Shown piece by piece: positions 1 through 13,102 of a stretch of 64,000 nucleotides of DNA (position 1 is the first letter of the stretch; each line of letters starts with the position of its first letter). The notes beneath the pieces are model-generated. The model searched no databases. It had not been told where the DNA came from and saw nothing but the letters and a program-made list of their open reading frames with translations. This DNA is from Haliclona indistincta (taxonomy: Eukaryota > Porifera > Demospongiae > Haplosclerida > Chalinidae). The DNA lies in the NCBI GenBank assembly GCA_964017065.1, contig OZ024789.1:10315439-10379438 (forward strand). Reading direction: 5' to 3'. A program made the translations under genes and the position numbers.

Positions 1-1800
1 AGGCAAAAATAACGTAGAATCTTGAGAGTTGTGGAGATAGAATGTTGTGGTTGCTAGCTATTCAAGGCGGTCCGGTTTGAGCCAGATGGTATGCACCAGT
101 GGCTGTTTATTATGCTCCCAATGCGTTTCATCAGATAAGGGTTATCTTTGAGAAGACATGCCCACGTTGTGTGTTCATATTATGTGCATGCTAAGTTCTG
201 TGTAGCGTAATGTAAACAGCTGCAAATACAATGTGATCGATAGTTGCATCCATCTGAAGCATCCTTTCACTTAACCTGTCCCAAATTTACCAATCCAGTA
301 TGTACTTTTTGCCAAGCGCTATTTTTCCTTGCGTCTTTGTCCTAACAAACTATTGTTGAAGGTTGTGATTGGCTTTACCTGTACAAAATACCTGATCCCA
401 CAGTGACTCGTATTTGAGGCATATTGACTAAGAGCAAGCTGTGCTGAAGAATGTATTTCTCTGGTAGTTAGCCTGTTCATAGACTAGTAAATGTATTCCT
501 TAGCACCTGTACTGTGTTTGCTTTCACACATGACAGCACCCATGGATTCTGTATTGCTTACAGCTTCCTACACGGTGTGTTCCTGTTTCATTATGCTCTC
601 CTGCAAATGCCTGTAGGTTTTGTGGTCAGTGAGGGAATATATAAGTGTAAACACTTGTGTTAAAAATAATATATGTGATGAATTTCATGGATGTCAGGGC
701 GGGCCGAAGAGGGCTTGTCAGGGCTACTGGCACATGGGCTGAGCAGATCATCTGCGATTGTCGGAATTTGTTGTGCCCCAGAACCACCTACTCGGTCAAT
801 AGAGCCCTTACTGACTGATAGAAAAGCCCGACTTCTATCTTGAGATTCCTGTTACACATTCCATATTTGGTACATACTTGCAGTTTATCCTGAGCATGTA
901 TGTTCGCAAGTGTCTCTTCAGGTTTAATCTTTCGTATCAAAGGTTATTGCTGTTTGCTTTATCAGATAGAGGAGTTTCTAAGCTGCGAAATGATACCAAA
1001 TAGTTCCAACTAATGCGTAAGCTTGTCCAGACAAAAATTCAAATTGACCAGACAAAATTTGTTATGCTGGCTCTTCATTATACAAGCTCTTGACTCTTCT
1101 TTTGTTATGTTGGCTCTTATCCGAATCCAAATTTGATTGCAACTAACAAAGAGCTTGTATAACATTATCCACGCCCTTCCGCTTACAAATAAAAAGTACG
1201 GTTGCGTGTACACACTTTCTCTCCTATTTTATTATTTTCTTTTGCTTATTTACTTGAATCTTCTGTCTGGTGGTCCTTGTACACGACAACCTGTTCAGTA
1301 GTATGTGTCGTACTCTTATTCCTAGCAGCTGTGCCCTGATCCTAATTGTGTTTTAGACGCATGTAGGAGATGGCTACTTGGATACTTGGCTTGGCTACTT
1401 AATAATATATTGTGCACCAAGCTCGTGTATTTCTCACTGGCTGTATAATGTCTCCTTTAATTTTTTTTACCTGTTCACCGTGTGTTGTACATTTCCTGCC
1501 TTGCTAGCTTTCTGCTGCTTTTGCATCTTGCCTTTGTGGCTGGACAATTGCTCTTGTTGATGCCTTGTTTTGTTAATGGGAAGTCTGTCATGGGTTTAGG
1601 GTTAGGGTTTAGTCTGCTGTACCAGGCCCTTTTCTGAAAAAGGGGCGGGTACGAGGCTATAGGTTTGCTCAAGCGAAGTGTTTGATTAGATAAAAATTAG
1701 GGTGAGTTTGAATGGCTAGATCTTCGCGATGGTGCAATGTAGAACAAACTTACTGGAGATACTGAAAGTACGTGTCTTGGTAATCAAACTGTCACATTTA
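1..1800. other. Left edge, no gene recognised
   Basis: I see no open frame with convincing protein character on either strand. The stretch holds a short interstitial telomere-like run (TTAGGGTTAGGG, about 1597-1610). A stretch around 1170-1205 reappears in diverged form near 46685-46720, so part of this region is dispersed repeat. Confidence 0.4.
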
Positions 1801-1835
1801 CTACACTATCTGTTTTTGCTACATGTAGGTCAAAC

Positions 1836-2995
1836 ATGGCTTCATCAGAAAAGACTCATCGATATGAATTACGTCAAAGATATGTCTCTTGCTCAAAATC
1901 AAAAAACAAAGTCTCGCCTTCAAAAATACCTTTATCTTCTTATTCTAGTATTTATAAAGGCTCAAAGACTTGTACCTTCTTTGTATTCACTTTGCCTCCT
2001 ATGAAATTGACAGTTCAATTTCCCATTCGTCTCATGACTGCTATAGTACAATATAATGACTTAATTATGTATATTACTCCTCATGAAAGGGACTGTCTGA
2101 ATCGTTATCTCATGGTATTCAATATAACCAATGGTTGCTTTTATCAAGACGGTCATATTACTACTTTCATTTCAGCTATTCATCAATTAGGCTATCAGAT
2201 ACCAAATCTTTTGATGTTGAGGATTATTTCGATATTATGCATATTCGGCTGCCTCGTTTTGAGTATGTCAAAGATAGTAATGTAAGGTCAAAACTGTATG
2301 AAGCTTATTCTTACCCTTTGACAAGAAGCAAGGAAAGCCATCAAGAGACCAAAAGGCAACAAACCTTACTTCTGCTAGAAAGATTGGAAAGACAAGCAGT
2401 TGGAGAGGAGATCGACGCTTCTGACATAAAGGAATCTATAGGCAAGATAAAGGAATCTTTAGCCATATCTGAAGAGTGCAGTTTTGAACAAGAGATGATC
2501 GTTCTAAAATCAGAAGATACATTCCAAAAGGAAATAATGGATATAATAAAAATGATACAACCTGCAGCCGTTCAAAACAAACAGTATCAACTTAACTGTT
2601 CATTTGCTCCTTTCCATGGTATAGTTGACATATTAGTTGAATGTGTTGTTGTCTTACTACAAAATCCAAATGCGTGTTCTCCAGATGACAGTGATGACGA
2701 TGAAAAAAATTACGCTGTTGTTACTGAAATAAAGTCACCTTCAAATGATCATACTCCAGTTCCTCAGGCATTGTTTGGTGCATTTACCTACATGGTCAAA
2801 AGATTTATACGTCGAGGATGTCCAACCTATAGTTGTTCGTATGCATTGGGTGTTGGGCTTGCAGTCACCTTGTACAAGCTAGAGATGGACTTTTCTAAAA
2901 AGAAAACCTTGAAGGTGACAAGATTGAGTAAGGCGACAACACTAGAGGAGATTCAAAAATTGTTTTATTTTGTTTTCAGCATACTTGCTATTTAA
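1836..2995 (+). pseudogene. PD-(D/E)XK-nuclease-like hypothetical gene, frame-shifted
   Basis: Two overlapping open frames read like one protein. The first runs from an ATG at 1836 to about 2195, and the second carries on in another frame from about 2200 to the stop at 2995. Together they would give about 385 residues. The second half has an Asp in HGIVDILVE, then VVTEIKSP, then PQALFGAF. This D...ExK...Q spacing is the active-site pattern of the PD-(D/E)XK nuclease fold; that link is an inference from the motif. An acidic spacer (DDSDDDE) precedes the ExK strand. An acceptor-like TACATGTAG lies just before the first ATG, and TTGTTTTCAG near 2970 could be another, so the gene may have more exons. 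The frame change could be an indel, a missed tiny intron or an assembly error. No family name is assigned. Confidence 0.45.
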
Positions 2996-3689
2996 TCTCA
3001 TGTTCGTGCTTATCTCCATGTGTTGTGTTGGGGCACAGCTCTTTCATATCTACCTCATGTTGTTTCCTTCTATTTCTCCTCCCTCCCCTAAAATATAAAA
3101 ATAAAAAAATGTACAGCCTAATGTGTGTCGTGGAGGGGGACACGGCTCTCTTCTTTTCTCTTCTTTTGTTTGTGCTTCTTCTTCCCCATGTGTCATGTAG
3201 GAGCATGGCTCTTTTGTATTGTTGAATTTGTGTGTACAAATTGCTAATGAACAGATTTTCACAAAACCCTTGGCGTGTTGCACATTGTACAGGGTTAGAC
3301 CAGGTTTGACTGGGATGGACAGGGTTGGACTTGCAATCGATCTGTTCACGTTCAAAGTGAACAAGCCATCATGTTTTTGATGACATACATACTTACGCAC
3401 ACAGACATACCCAAACGCATAACACTCCCGCAGACTGTGCATGAGTAATAACTCACCATGTGCACAACACGACAGTATACTAGTCTCAGCCTCAGCAGAA
3501 TGGATTGATGGGTCTATAGAGTAAGATATCAAAAACAATGTGAGAGCCACATGGTTGAAACAGTGATAGCTACATAACTAGTACAACTGTAGTACAGTTA
3601 TGTGACTGTATTTTCGGCTTATGGCCGAAATGTTAAATGCCAAAATACTGGATATTGGTCAATTTCTGGATATTGGTGATGTACATCAT

Positions 3690-5400
3690 ACTTATGCACA
3701 CAGACATGAATGTTTTAGTGGCAAAATGAAAAACAGTCGCACATGAATATGAACAGTCGCACATGAACAGTCGCACTTACGCACATGAATGTTTTAGTGG
3801 CAAAATGAAAAACAGTCGTGTTTTTTGATGAACCACTCACACACACACACACATCACTCAGCTATGAAGAGGTTTAAGCAATAACTCACATAAACTCACG
3901 AGCAACATACAATGTATACACATAAACTCACTCTCAGAGATTGGGAAAGGATTGTCTTCAGACTCCTCTTCGTCGTCTGTATGACGGAGAAGAGGTGTAA
4001 TGAGAGTAACTGACACACAATATGCACAACACTGACAATGCAATTTAAGTCAGAATCTCACAATTACATTATGATTAAGGCGTCAAAGTTTGATGTTATG
4101 GCAGACAATAATCTCCACAATTGCCCCTAGGAACACTTACGCACACAAACACACCCAAACGCATAACCCTCCCACAGACTGTGCATGAGTAATAAATCAC
4201 CCCGTGCACAACACAAGTAGTGCGACAGTATACTAGTATGCTTGGCCTCACTATTCTAATACATGTAGCATAACACGTCTTCACAGGGCAGCAGTGAATG
4301 TATTAGTGGCAAAATGAAAAACAGTCGTGTTGAAACACTCACACACACGCGGATTGCATGACCATTTATGACAAGTTACTATGAATTACAAAATAGTACC
4401 TAGTAGTGTAAGGTCCCTGCTCGTGTCGGTCGGATCAAAAATAATGCCATACAATAACATTGTCAGCTATGAAGAGGTTTATAGATTAGATTGCTTCATC
4501 TGTACCCATTGGCTAAGTTTCATCACTGACTATATTCTACCTCTGACAAAATTAATAGTACGAGCATGCCCACATAAACTCACCCTCAGAAGTTAACACA
4601 GCATGCAGCACTGACAATGAGAGAGTGCAGTGCATCAATAAGCCCTTCTCCGCTGACGTCACAGGCTGCGGACCGTGGATCACGCCAGGAGGGGCAAAAC
4701 GTATCGCAGCTACCAAGTCATTACTTTTCTCTCTGAGCAACTTTTCTCTAGGCACTCTAGGCACTCTCGTTAGGCACTCTAGGCACTCTCGTTAGGCACT
4801 CTCGTTATGCACTCTAGGCACTCTCGTTATGCACTCTAGGCACTCTCGTTAGGCACTCTAGTTAGGCACTCTAGGCACTCTCGTTAGTGAATGTTTTAGT
4901 GGCAAAATGAAAAACAGTCGTGTTTTTCGATGAACCACTCACACACACACATCACTCAGCTATGAAGAGGTTTAAGCAATAACTCACATAAACTCACGAG
5001 CAACATACAATGTATACACATAAACTCACTCTCAGAGATTGGGAAAGGATTGTCTTCAGACTCCTCTTCGTCGTCTGTATGACGGAGAAGAGGTGTAATG
5101 AGAGTAACTGACACACAATATGCACAACACTGACAATGCAATTTAAGTCAGAATCTCACAATTACATTATGATTAAGGCGTCAAAGTTTGATGTTATGGC
5201 AGACAATAATCTCCACAATTGCCCCTAGGAACACTTACGCACACAAACACACCCAAACACAAGTAGTGCGACAGTATACTAGTATGCTTGGCCTCACTAT
5301 TCTAATACATGTAGCATAACACGTCTTCACAGGGCAGCAGTGAATGTATTATGAACCACTCACACACAAACACACACACACATCACTCAGCTATGAAGAG
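3690..5400. repeat. Tandem segmental duplication, about 1.1-kb offset
   Basis: The stretch about 3780-4330 recurs almost base for base at about 4890-5345, an offset of 1098 bp in the best-matching part. A third partial copy starts near 5355. The units carry CA-rich stretches and a shared segment with an AATGAAAAACAGTCG motif. The short open frames inside are identical between units only because the DNA is duplicated; they have no protein character. Confidence 0.85.
4740..4890. repeat. Minisatellite, GGCACTCT core
   Basis: TAGGCACTCTAGGCACTCTCGT and its half-unit alternate about a dozen times, with small changes (TTAGG or TTATG at the joints). The array sits exactly between the two duplicated segments of this region. 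Confidence 0.9.
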
Positions 5401-5465
5401 GTTTAAGCAATAACTCACATAAACTCACGAGCAACATACAATGTATACACATAAACTCACTCTCA

Positions 5466-8400
5466 AAGATTGGGAAAAGATGAAGATGACCGTGGGATAA
5501 AATATGAGAAGATATCCTTGAAATACTTAAAGATATCCCAAGATATAATGAGATATCATGGAAATAACCAAGATATTTGAGTTGAATATTGTAGTTCAAT
5601 GCATATGAGGTTGTTCTCGGCATGACAAATCCACATACTAGTGATACAGTGAGCATGTGATGGGTCAGAGTAGACTAGTAGTAATACTATTTCTTTGAAA
5701 GTGCCATGACTGTAACCAGGATATGCAGTAACTTTTCAGTGGTCCATCCGTAGCTAAAACTGGTCACATTTGGACCAAGCAAGTACCTTATTACAAGTTC
5801 AAAGTCTATGCAGATTAAAAATGTGTCAATTTACTGCTAGAATTCACGTTAAAGTAATTATACTCAATTAATAATTTTTGCTCCATTGAGTATAATCGAT
5901 GAAGTACCTTGAAATAATTAAAGATATTCCAAGATATAATGAGATTACATGGAAATAACCAAGATATTTGAGTTGAATATTGTAGTTCAATGCATATGAG
6001 ATTGTTCTCGGCATGACAATGCCACATACTAGTGATACAGTGAGCATGTGATGGGTCAGAGTAGACTAGTAGTAATACTATTTCTTTGAATGCGCCATGA
6101 CTGTAACCAGGATATGCAGTAACTTTTCGGTAGTCCATCTGTAGCCAAAACTGGTCACATTTGGACCAAGCATGCACATTATTACAAGTTCAAAGTCTAT
6201 GCAGATTAAAAATGTGTCAATTTACTGCTACAATTCAGTAATTATAGATTTTTTGCTCCATTGTGTAATTGATCAAGATGACCATGGGATAAAATATGAG
6301 AAGATATCCTTGAAATACTTAAAGATATCCCAAGTTATAATGAGATATCATGGAAATAACCAAGATATTTGAGTTGGATATTGTCGTTCAATGCATATGA
6401 GGTTGTTCTCGGAATGACAATGCCATGTACAAGTGATACAGTGAGCATTGAGTAGACTAGCAGTACTACTACTTCTTTGAAAGCCTCTAATTCTTACTTG
6501 ACTTTCACCAGGATATACAGTAACTTTTGGTCCATCCGTAACTAAAACTGATCACATTTGGACCAAGCATGCACAGTATTACTAGTTCAAAGTCAATGCA
6601 GATTACAAATGTGTCAGTTTACTGCTAGAATTCAAGTTAAGGTAATTATACTCAATTATTAATTTTTTGCTCCATTGGGTAATTGATGAAGATGACAGTG
6701 GGATAATAATAGATACTATTTCTTTGAAAGTGCCATGACTGTAACCAGGACATATGCAGTAACTTTTCAGTGGTCCGTCCGTAGCTAAAACTGGTCACAT
6801 TTGGACCAAGCATGTACCTTATTATAAGTTCAAAGTCTATGCAGATTAAAAATGTGTCAATTTACTGCTAGAATTCAAGTTAAATTATACTCAATTAATA
6901 ATTTTTGCTCCATTGAGTAATCGACGAAGAGTTAATACCTTGAAATAATTAAAGATATTCCAAGATATAATGAGATATCATGGAAATAACCAAGATATTT
7001 GAGTTGAATATTGTAGTTCAATGCATATTAGGTTGCTCTCGGCATGACAATGCCACATACCAGTGATACAGTGAGCATGTGATGGGTCAGAGTAGACTAG
7101 TAGTAATACTATTTCTTTGAAAGTGCCATGACTGTAACCAGGATATGCAGTAACTTTTCAGTGGTCCATCCGTAGCTAAAACTGGTCACATTTGGACCAA
7201 GCAAGTACCTTATTACAAGTTCAAAGTCTATGCAGATTAAAAATGTGTCAAGTTACTGCTAGAATTCACGTTAAAGTAATTATACTCAATTAATAATTTT
7301 TGCTCCATTGAGTATAATCGATGAAGTACCTTGAAATAATTAAAGATATTCCAAGATATAATGAGATTACATGGAAATAACCAAGATATTTGAGTTGAAT
7401 ATTGTAGTTCAATGCATATGAGGTTGTTCTCGGCATGACAATGCAACATACTAGTGATACAGTGAGCATGTGATGGGTCAGAGTAGACTAGTAGTAATAC
7501 TATTTCTTTGAAAGCGCCATGACTGTAACCAGGATATGCAGTAACTTTTCGGTAGTCCATCTGTAGCTAAAACTGGTCACATTTGGACCAAGCATGCACA
7601 TTATTACAAGTTCAAAGTCTATGCAGATTAAAAATGTGTCAATTTACTGCTACAATTCAGTAATTATAGATTTTTTGCTCCATTGTGTAATTGATCAAGA
7701 TGACCATGGGATAAAATATGAGAAGATATCCTTGAAATACTTAAAGATATCCCAAGATATAATGAGATATCCTGGAAATAACCAAGATATTTGAGTTGGA
7801 TATTGTCGTTCAATGCATATGAGGTTGTTCTCGGCATGACAATGCCATGTACTAGTGATACAATGAGCATTGAGTAGACTAGTAGTACTACTACTTCTTT
7901 GAAAGAATCTAATGGTTAGTTGACTTTGACCAGGATATACAGTAACTTTTGGTCCATCCGTATAACTAAAACTGATCACATTTGGACCAAGCATGCACAT
8001 TCAAAGTCAATGCATAGTACAAATGTGTCAATTTACTGCTAGAATTCAAGTTAATGTAATTATACTCAATTATTTCCATTGGGTAATGATGAAGATGACA
8101 GTGGGATGATAATAATATCAGAAGATATCCTCAAAATAATTAAAGATATCCCAAGATACATGTGTATAATGAGATATCATGGAAATAACCAAATGTGAGT
8201 TGAAAATTTCATGGAAATGTGAGTTGAATATTGTCGTTCAATGCATATGAGGTTGTTCTCGGCATGACAATGCCATGTACTAGTGATACAATGAGCATTG
8301 AGTAGACTTATAGTACTACTACTTCTTTGAAAGCATCTAATTCTTACTTGACTTTCACCAGGATATAAAGTAACTTTTGGTCCATCTGTAACAAAAACTG

Positions 8401-8620
8401 ATCACATTTGGACCAAGCATGCACAGTATTACTAGTTCAAAGTCAATGCATACATGTATTAGAAATGTGTCAATTTATTGCTAGAATTCAAGTGTAAGTA
8501 ATTACAGTCAATTAATAATCTTTTACTCCATTGAATAATTGAAGAAGATGACAGTGAGATAATTATGTGAGTTGAATATTGTCGTTCAATGCATACGAGG
8601 TTGTTCTCAGCATGCACAGA
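5466..8620. repeat. Satellite array, about 400-bp monomer with higher-order period
   Basis: The anchor GTTGTTCTCGGCATGACA, or a close variant, occurs near 5610, 6003, 6400, 7030, 7424, 7827, 8250 and 8600. A second anchor, CACATTTGGACCAAGCA, follows each at a fixed distance. Monomers are about 390-425 bp, with one 630-bp spacing that holds a truncated unit. Blocks at 5815 and 6172 recur at 7237 and 7594 with the same 1422-bp offset and much higher identity than neighbouring monomers, so there is a higher-order repeat. Monomers contain AT-rich GATATC runs. The short open frames in the array are repeats of the same sequence and are not genes. Confidence 0.88.
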
Positions 8621-8767
8621 TGTCCCAAGCCAAGGCTAACACCATCAGCATTCAAACAACAGTGTCCCTCTATAGTATCATCGATAATTCTTGCTTTATT
8701 TCACTGGTATCTTGTTTATTTTTTTGATATCTTACCGATAATAATACTTATTTCAATGAGTCTGTAG

Positions 8768-9130
8768 TACGTTGGTCCAATTGTGAACAATTTTATTTGC
8801 AAATAGACCATCACTTGAATAATCTACCTTTATTTTATATACTGGACAATTATTAACAGGAAATGATCCGATTTTATTATCAAGTGGACCAAAATTTATA
8901 TAGCTAGCTATAATCATTTAGCAGCAAAATGAAGCAGTTTGTAATGTGGATACTCCTAAATTTGTAGTTCAGCATTACACTTGGTCGAAATCTGAACAGT
9001 TTTGTTGCCACAGATGGACTAACGCACTTATTTTGTAGTAGACCATTACACTTGGTCCGAGCGACTTGGTCCAAATGTGAACAGTTTATTTGCAGATGGA
9101 CCAACGCACTTGATTAATCTACTACTTATA
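8768..9130. repeat. Diverged short tandem repeat, TTGGTCC...GAACAGTTT
   Basis: About four degenerate units share a core of ACTTGGTCCAAATGTGAACA followed by TTTATTTGCAGATGGACC. They resemble the TTTGGACCAA part of the adjacent satellite and may be its decayed edge. Confidence 0.55.
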
Positions 9131-9207
9131 CATTATACAGGATTATTCTACTTGCAGTTGTGTCACATTATGCATGTGAGACAGCAGTGTTACAGTAACA
9201 AAAAGAA

Positions 9208-9420
9208 CTATAGGGAATTGTAGGCTCGACTCGCCTCGATATCGCGATCAGCGCTATTGAATTCTGTGGACAAATCAATTCGGCCAAGTGAAACCAAGGC
9301 ACCATCTCTCAATTTGGACGATGTGTAAGAAGAAGGTTGAGCGAAATCAGCACGAAGTGGGTCGTGTGCGCCGCTAGGCAGCAAAGCATACTTTACGCCG
9401 CCATCTTGACGTTGGTCCAT
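9208..9420 (-). CDS. Possible short first exon, unknown product
   Basis: A 70-residue minus-strand frame starts MDQRQDGGVKYALL and has ordinary amino-acid composition, unlike nearby random frames. Its start region contains CAAGATGGCGGC, a YY1-type motif that often overlaps initiator codons in animals. No clear splice donor or downstream exon was found, so the call is weak. Confidence 0.2.
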   Translation of the reverse strand: MDQRQDGGVKYALLPSGAHDPLRADFAQPSSYTSSKLRDGALVSLGRIDLSTEFNSADRDIEASRAYNSL

Positions 9421-9889
9421 AAAGCGGGTCCGTACCCCGTTTCTAATTACTATAATACCTGTGAATTACGCTCATACGTATTTGCACTCTATTTAACGCA
9501 CCCCAGCGAACAAGAACGCTGCAGTAAACTTAAAAGAGCTACTACTCTTAACGCACGCTATATTTCTCAAAATAAAATTACATGGCTTTATAGCTCTACT
9601 TGTTGTGGTCTTTTAAAAGAATGTCTTGTGAAAAACAATTCAGTAATGACAAAAATACAATGCAAAATATACTAGTAACCGTATTTTATAAAACAGTTGC
9701 ACGTTGCCGTTTTTGCAACTATAACAGCTTTTTTTGCTGTCAGTTGTCTGAAGCCATTACTGAGCTAAGTAGTTCTGAAATTTTGTGGTTGTCCTATACA
9801 AACTCAGGTATTTTCATCGATTATGGTTTATTGAACTATAAATGAACTATGCACTATATAGTGTGGAGTCTGGGAGCCACAGCGAGCCA

Positions 9890-10475
9890 TGGCATAACAC
9901 CATCCCAGCAGATCTTGTGGACCATGTCACATCTGTGGTAAGCATCAGCACCACTATGATCACTTTGAGGCTTTAGATGTAGAAAAAAAGCAATTTCTTC
10001 AGCGCTATACATCAGCAATATTCCTGACGATAGTTGCATCTGTCGAGCTCATCAGTTAGAGGCTAAGCGTCACTTGGATGACTTAGAATATGTTCCTACA
10101 TGGAAAAAGATAACCACATGTACCCGGACTAGTAATAGCCTTAACTGCACCTACCCTAAGTGTACAGAAACTTCACTAACAGGCAGGGTCATTGTGCCTT
10201 CACCAGAGAGGAGAGGTTTGTTTTGTGAACCAAGAAAAATGTAATGGAAGTAGGGAAAATGGAAGATCATGTGGTGCTGGATGTGAGTGCAGAGGTTGCA
10301 AGAATTGACTTTAGAGACTGAGAATGATGAGCAAGAGGAAGATGACGAGCAAGAGGAAGATAATGAGCAAAAGGAATATGACGAGCAAGAGGAATACGAT
10401 GAACAAGAAGATGACGAGCAAGAGGAATATGATGAACAAGAAGAAGAGACGAGCAAGAGGAAGACTATGAACTGA
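9890..10475 (+). pseudogene. Decayed Cys-rich gene with acidic tail
   Basis: Three successive frames give one plausible protein. The first has a CRSCGPCHICGKHQ zinc-ligand-like stretch (about 9910-10035). The second has CICRAHQLEAKRH, then VPTWKKITTC and NCTYPKC (about 10038-10235). The third has CNGSRENGRSCGAGCECRG (about 10238-10300), which resembles the Cys clusters of CXC-type DNA-binding domains. A Glu/Asp/Gln-rich low-complexity tail built on DEQEE repeats follows, to about 10475. At least two frame changes and stops separate the blocks, so the gene is dead or badly assembled. Cys-rich proteins of this kind are often linked to transposons in cnidarians and sponges, but I cannot name the family. 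Confidence 0.45.
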
Positions 10476-10615
10476 ATAGAAACAAAAATAGTAGCCTGAC
10501 AATGGATGACAGCAACATTTGTATTTCTCTATTTTGAACACTGTCTATAGTACTACTACGGACACTCATCACACTACAAAGTGTATTTCTCTATTTTGAA
10601 CACTCTGTCTATATT

Positions 10616-11070
10616 ATGCCACGCGGTAGACGTGGCATATTTAGGGTTGGGCGGAAAACAAGATGGCGGCTACACTTAGGCTAAACGCAATAATTCACGT
10701 ATATCTTGGCTGTTGACGACATCAGGGGTATTTTTACTACCTAGGGGCTATCCTAAGAGGTAAGCGCTTACAATGAGTCTACTAATAAAGACTATAAGGC
10801 CAGTTGCTATGGGCATGAAGATGGCGTCTCGCATGGAGGCACCGTAAGTACGGCACTGCCATATCTTCGCCGTACGGGTGTTTCAAGCTAATCTAACGTT
10901 CTGAAGCTCTTTGCACGATTTGTGCGATTATAAAGAGACCTTCAGAAGCAAAAGAAACCAAGTCTAAGGTGGAAAACCAGAGTTCACGTGGTCACCCGTT
11001 TGTTCATCTTCTTTCTTCTTATTCTTCTTCTTCTTCAGAGAGCCTAGCGCCGTGGCTAGTGAGCTATTCA
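10616..11070 (+). mobile_element. Palindrome-headed dispersed element, copy 1
   Basis: The left end is a short hairpin (10616-10638, ATGCCACG...CGTGGCAT). It is followed by TAGGGTTG, then AAAACAAGATGGCGGCTACA, then diverged sequence, a TTC/TTCTT tract near 11010-11036 and CCTAGCGCC. The same order (hairpin, CAAGATGGCGGC, pyrimidine microsatellite, CCTAG) is seen at 19644 and 63567, so this looks like a more diverged member of that family. It contains a short ATG frame (10772) ending at a GTAAGT. I regard that as chance or element-derived. Confidence 0.5.
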
Positions 11071-11558
11071 AGACAAAACCTACACAGAAACTACACTAGT
11101 CGTTGGGAGCAGTGCACCTGATATCTATTTAAGCCTAAAACACTAGCAGAAGCGAGTATTTCCAGAAAAACAGCGATTTTTGGTCCATAACACACTCCAT
11201 TCCATCATTCTGTTTGAACTCCGTTACTAGGTTACGCCTACTCGCGCACGCCCGTGTATGTAATTATTCTAATACAAGCGCACCTTAGTATAAATTGCTT
11301 GGAACGCGAGTGCTGCGAGCCTGCTGCTACTAGCAGTGTTCACAGCAGACAACGAGCAAACCTTCACTGTTACACTGGATTTGTCTGCTCAGGGTTGTAA
11401 GAATGTTAGCTAATGTTGCATGGTACGTGTTGCATGCATGCAGTTCAGACTGATCGATCGCCAGCTAGCTAGTGCAGTCAGCTAAAATAGTTCAAGAAGC
11501 TCTTTACACTATATTAGCATAAGTGCCAACTAAGTCATTAATAAAAAAAAGAAAAGAA

Positions 11559-11848
11559 ACAAGTAATAAAAACATTTTAACCAAAATGCAAGAGATTTAG
11601 GGTTGGTACATTTATCGAAAAAGTATGGAAACAAGATTTTAAAATGAAAAGGATTGTAACAATAGCAGTGTAATGCTACCTCCCTAAATTAACTGCTTTC
11701 GATAGTTGTGGTTAATTTAATAGGGAGGTAGCATTACACTGCTATTGTTACAATCCTTTTCATTTTAAAATTTTGTTTCCATACTTTTTCGATAAATGTA
11801 CCAACCCTAAATCTCTTGCATTTTGGTTACAATGTTTTTATTACTTGT
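11559..11848. mobile_element. Foldback (hairpin) element, arms about 134 bp
   Basis: The left arm (11559-11692) and right arm (11711-11848) are reverse complements except for three or four changes, around an 18-nt loop. There is no coding capacity. A transcript would form a long near-perfect hairpin. The very low divergence between arms points to recent origin or continuing homogenisation. Confidence 0.93.
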
Positions 11849-11849
11849 A

Positions 11850-13000
11850 GTACTAGTACTATGGGCACTCACCACACAATGTGTAATATGCTATCTAAAT
11901 ATAAGCTCAATTAGCCTCACAAACGAGTTGCACACTTTCGTTTTTGCATGTCTGTACAGTCATACATAACACCAAATTGTAGCTAATAACCTGCTCTACA
12001 CATTGGGTAGCTTACCAGGTGTGTCCGCCATACCTAATGGAAGTGAGACACTCTGAAAGACGTCATCCACAGTATGTGAACATCGAGTGAGCGTACTTTG
12101 GATTCCTATGTGCCGCCTATGCAAAGCGCTACTGCCTTCATATTTAATATAACAAAGTAGTTGCTATTTTTAATCATACAAAACGGTCTTTCAGCGAACC
12201 AGTAGGCCTGTGTGAGACACCCAAGGACAGAGTTCGCAAGTGACTGGCTTTCATGTTTCCATCTCGTCAACGTCAGGTACCGCCCACTTCTGTTGCAAAC
12301 AAATTTACATGATTTTGGTCACTGGCGGTTTGCCTGCAACCGAAAGTGTGTCCGGAATAGGCCTTTCCATAAGGAATGTTGATTAAAAATTAATGAAATT
12401 CATCGAGAAATGACGAGCAGTGACGGCGAGCGACGTCATTTGCTGGAGTACGCTCAGAGCCATGGACGCCAGAAACAAACAAGTACTGCACTGCGCTAAG
12501 ACTGTATACATCATCCACTAGTCTAAAAATAGCCATATCTATTTATGAAGAAGCACATGGTAATATTGTGAGTTGGTAGTAGCAACGAGTGTTGAGTTTG
12601 GTCATAGAGGACTCCCAGGAGCGGTCTTGAAAGTCCTGTAGAGAGCCATGCAGTTCATTGTTAAAGCTATAGTTGTTATGCTAAGGTAAAACAGTTGAAA
12701 AAGAAGTTGTCTTGCTAGAACTACAGCTCTAGACTCCTCAGGAGCCTCGTGAGAGTCGTTTTTGGCGGTTTTTGGACAAATGGCAGCAAACAAACTCGAC
12801 TGTATCAGTGTATGGCATTACTACTTTGCGGTTTCAGCAGCAAATCATCGTCCTAGCTTCGCCTTCGGTGGAAGTCTAGGAAAACAATGAAAGGGAACTA
12901 AAATGCGCTTCTAACGAGAGAAACAACGCTGTAGTAGTGATCGCCAGCAAATGACGTCATAACACGCAGAATTACGTTGCGCTACATTCCTTGCATATTT
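11850..13000. other. No gene recognised upstream of copy A
   Basis: No convincing coding frame was found. GACGTCATTTGCTGG at about 12433 and its reverse complement at about 12942 flank a 525-bp segment and may be terminal inverted repeats of a small element. Nothing else could be supported. Confidence 0.35.
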
Positions 13001-13102
13001 TCCCTTACGGTGGAAAGGACTATTACCCCACCCTCCCTTAGTCACTCCTACGCAGCTAACAGAGCTCTCGAGATCTCTTTCTTGTTTTCTTCCTCTTCCA
13101 TC

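Noticed and set aside
1591..1614. Chromosome end or telomere
   Set aside because: Only about two TTAGGG units, with unrelated sequence on both sides.
3050..3550. 166-residue minus-strand frame
   Set aside because: Low-complexity and repeat-derived, with no conserved pattern; it overlaps dispersed CA-rich repeats.
10772..10846. Short first exon ending at GTAAGT
   Set aside because: It lies in a dispersed hairpin-headed element and no downstream exon was found.
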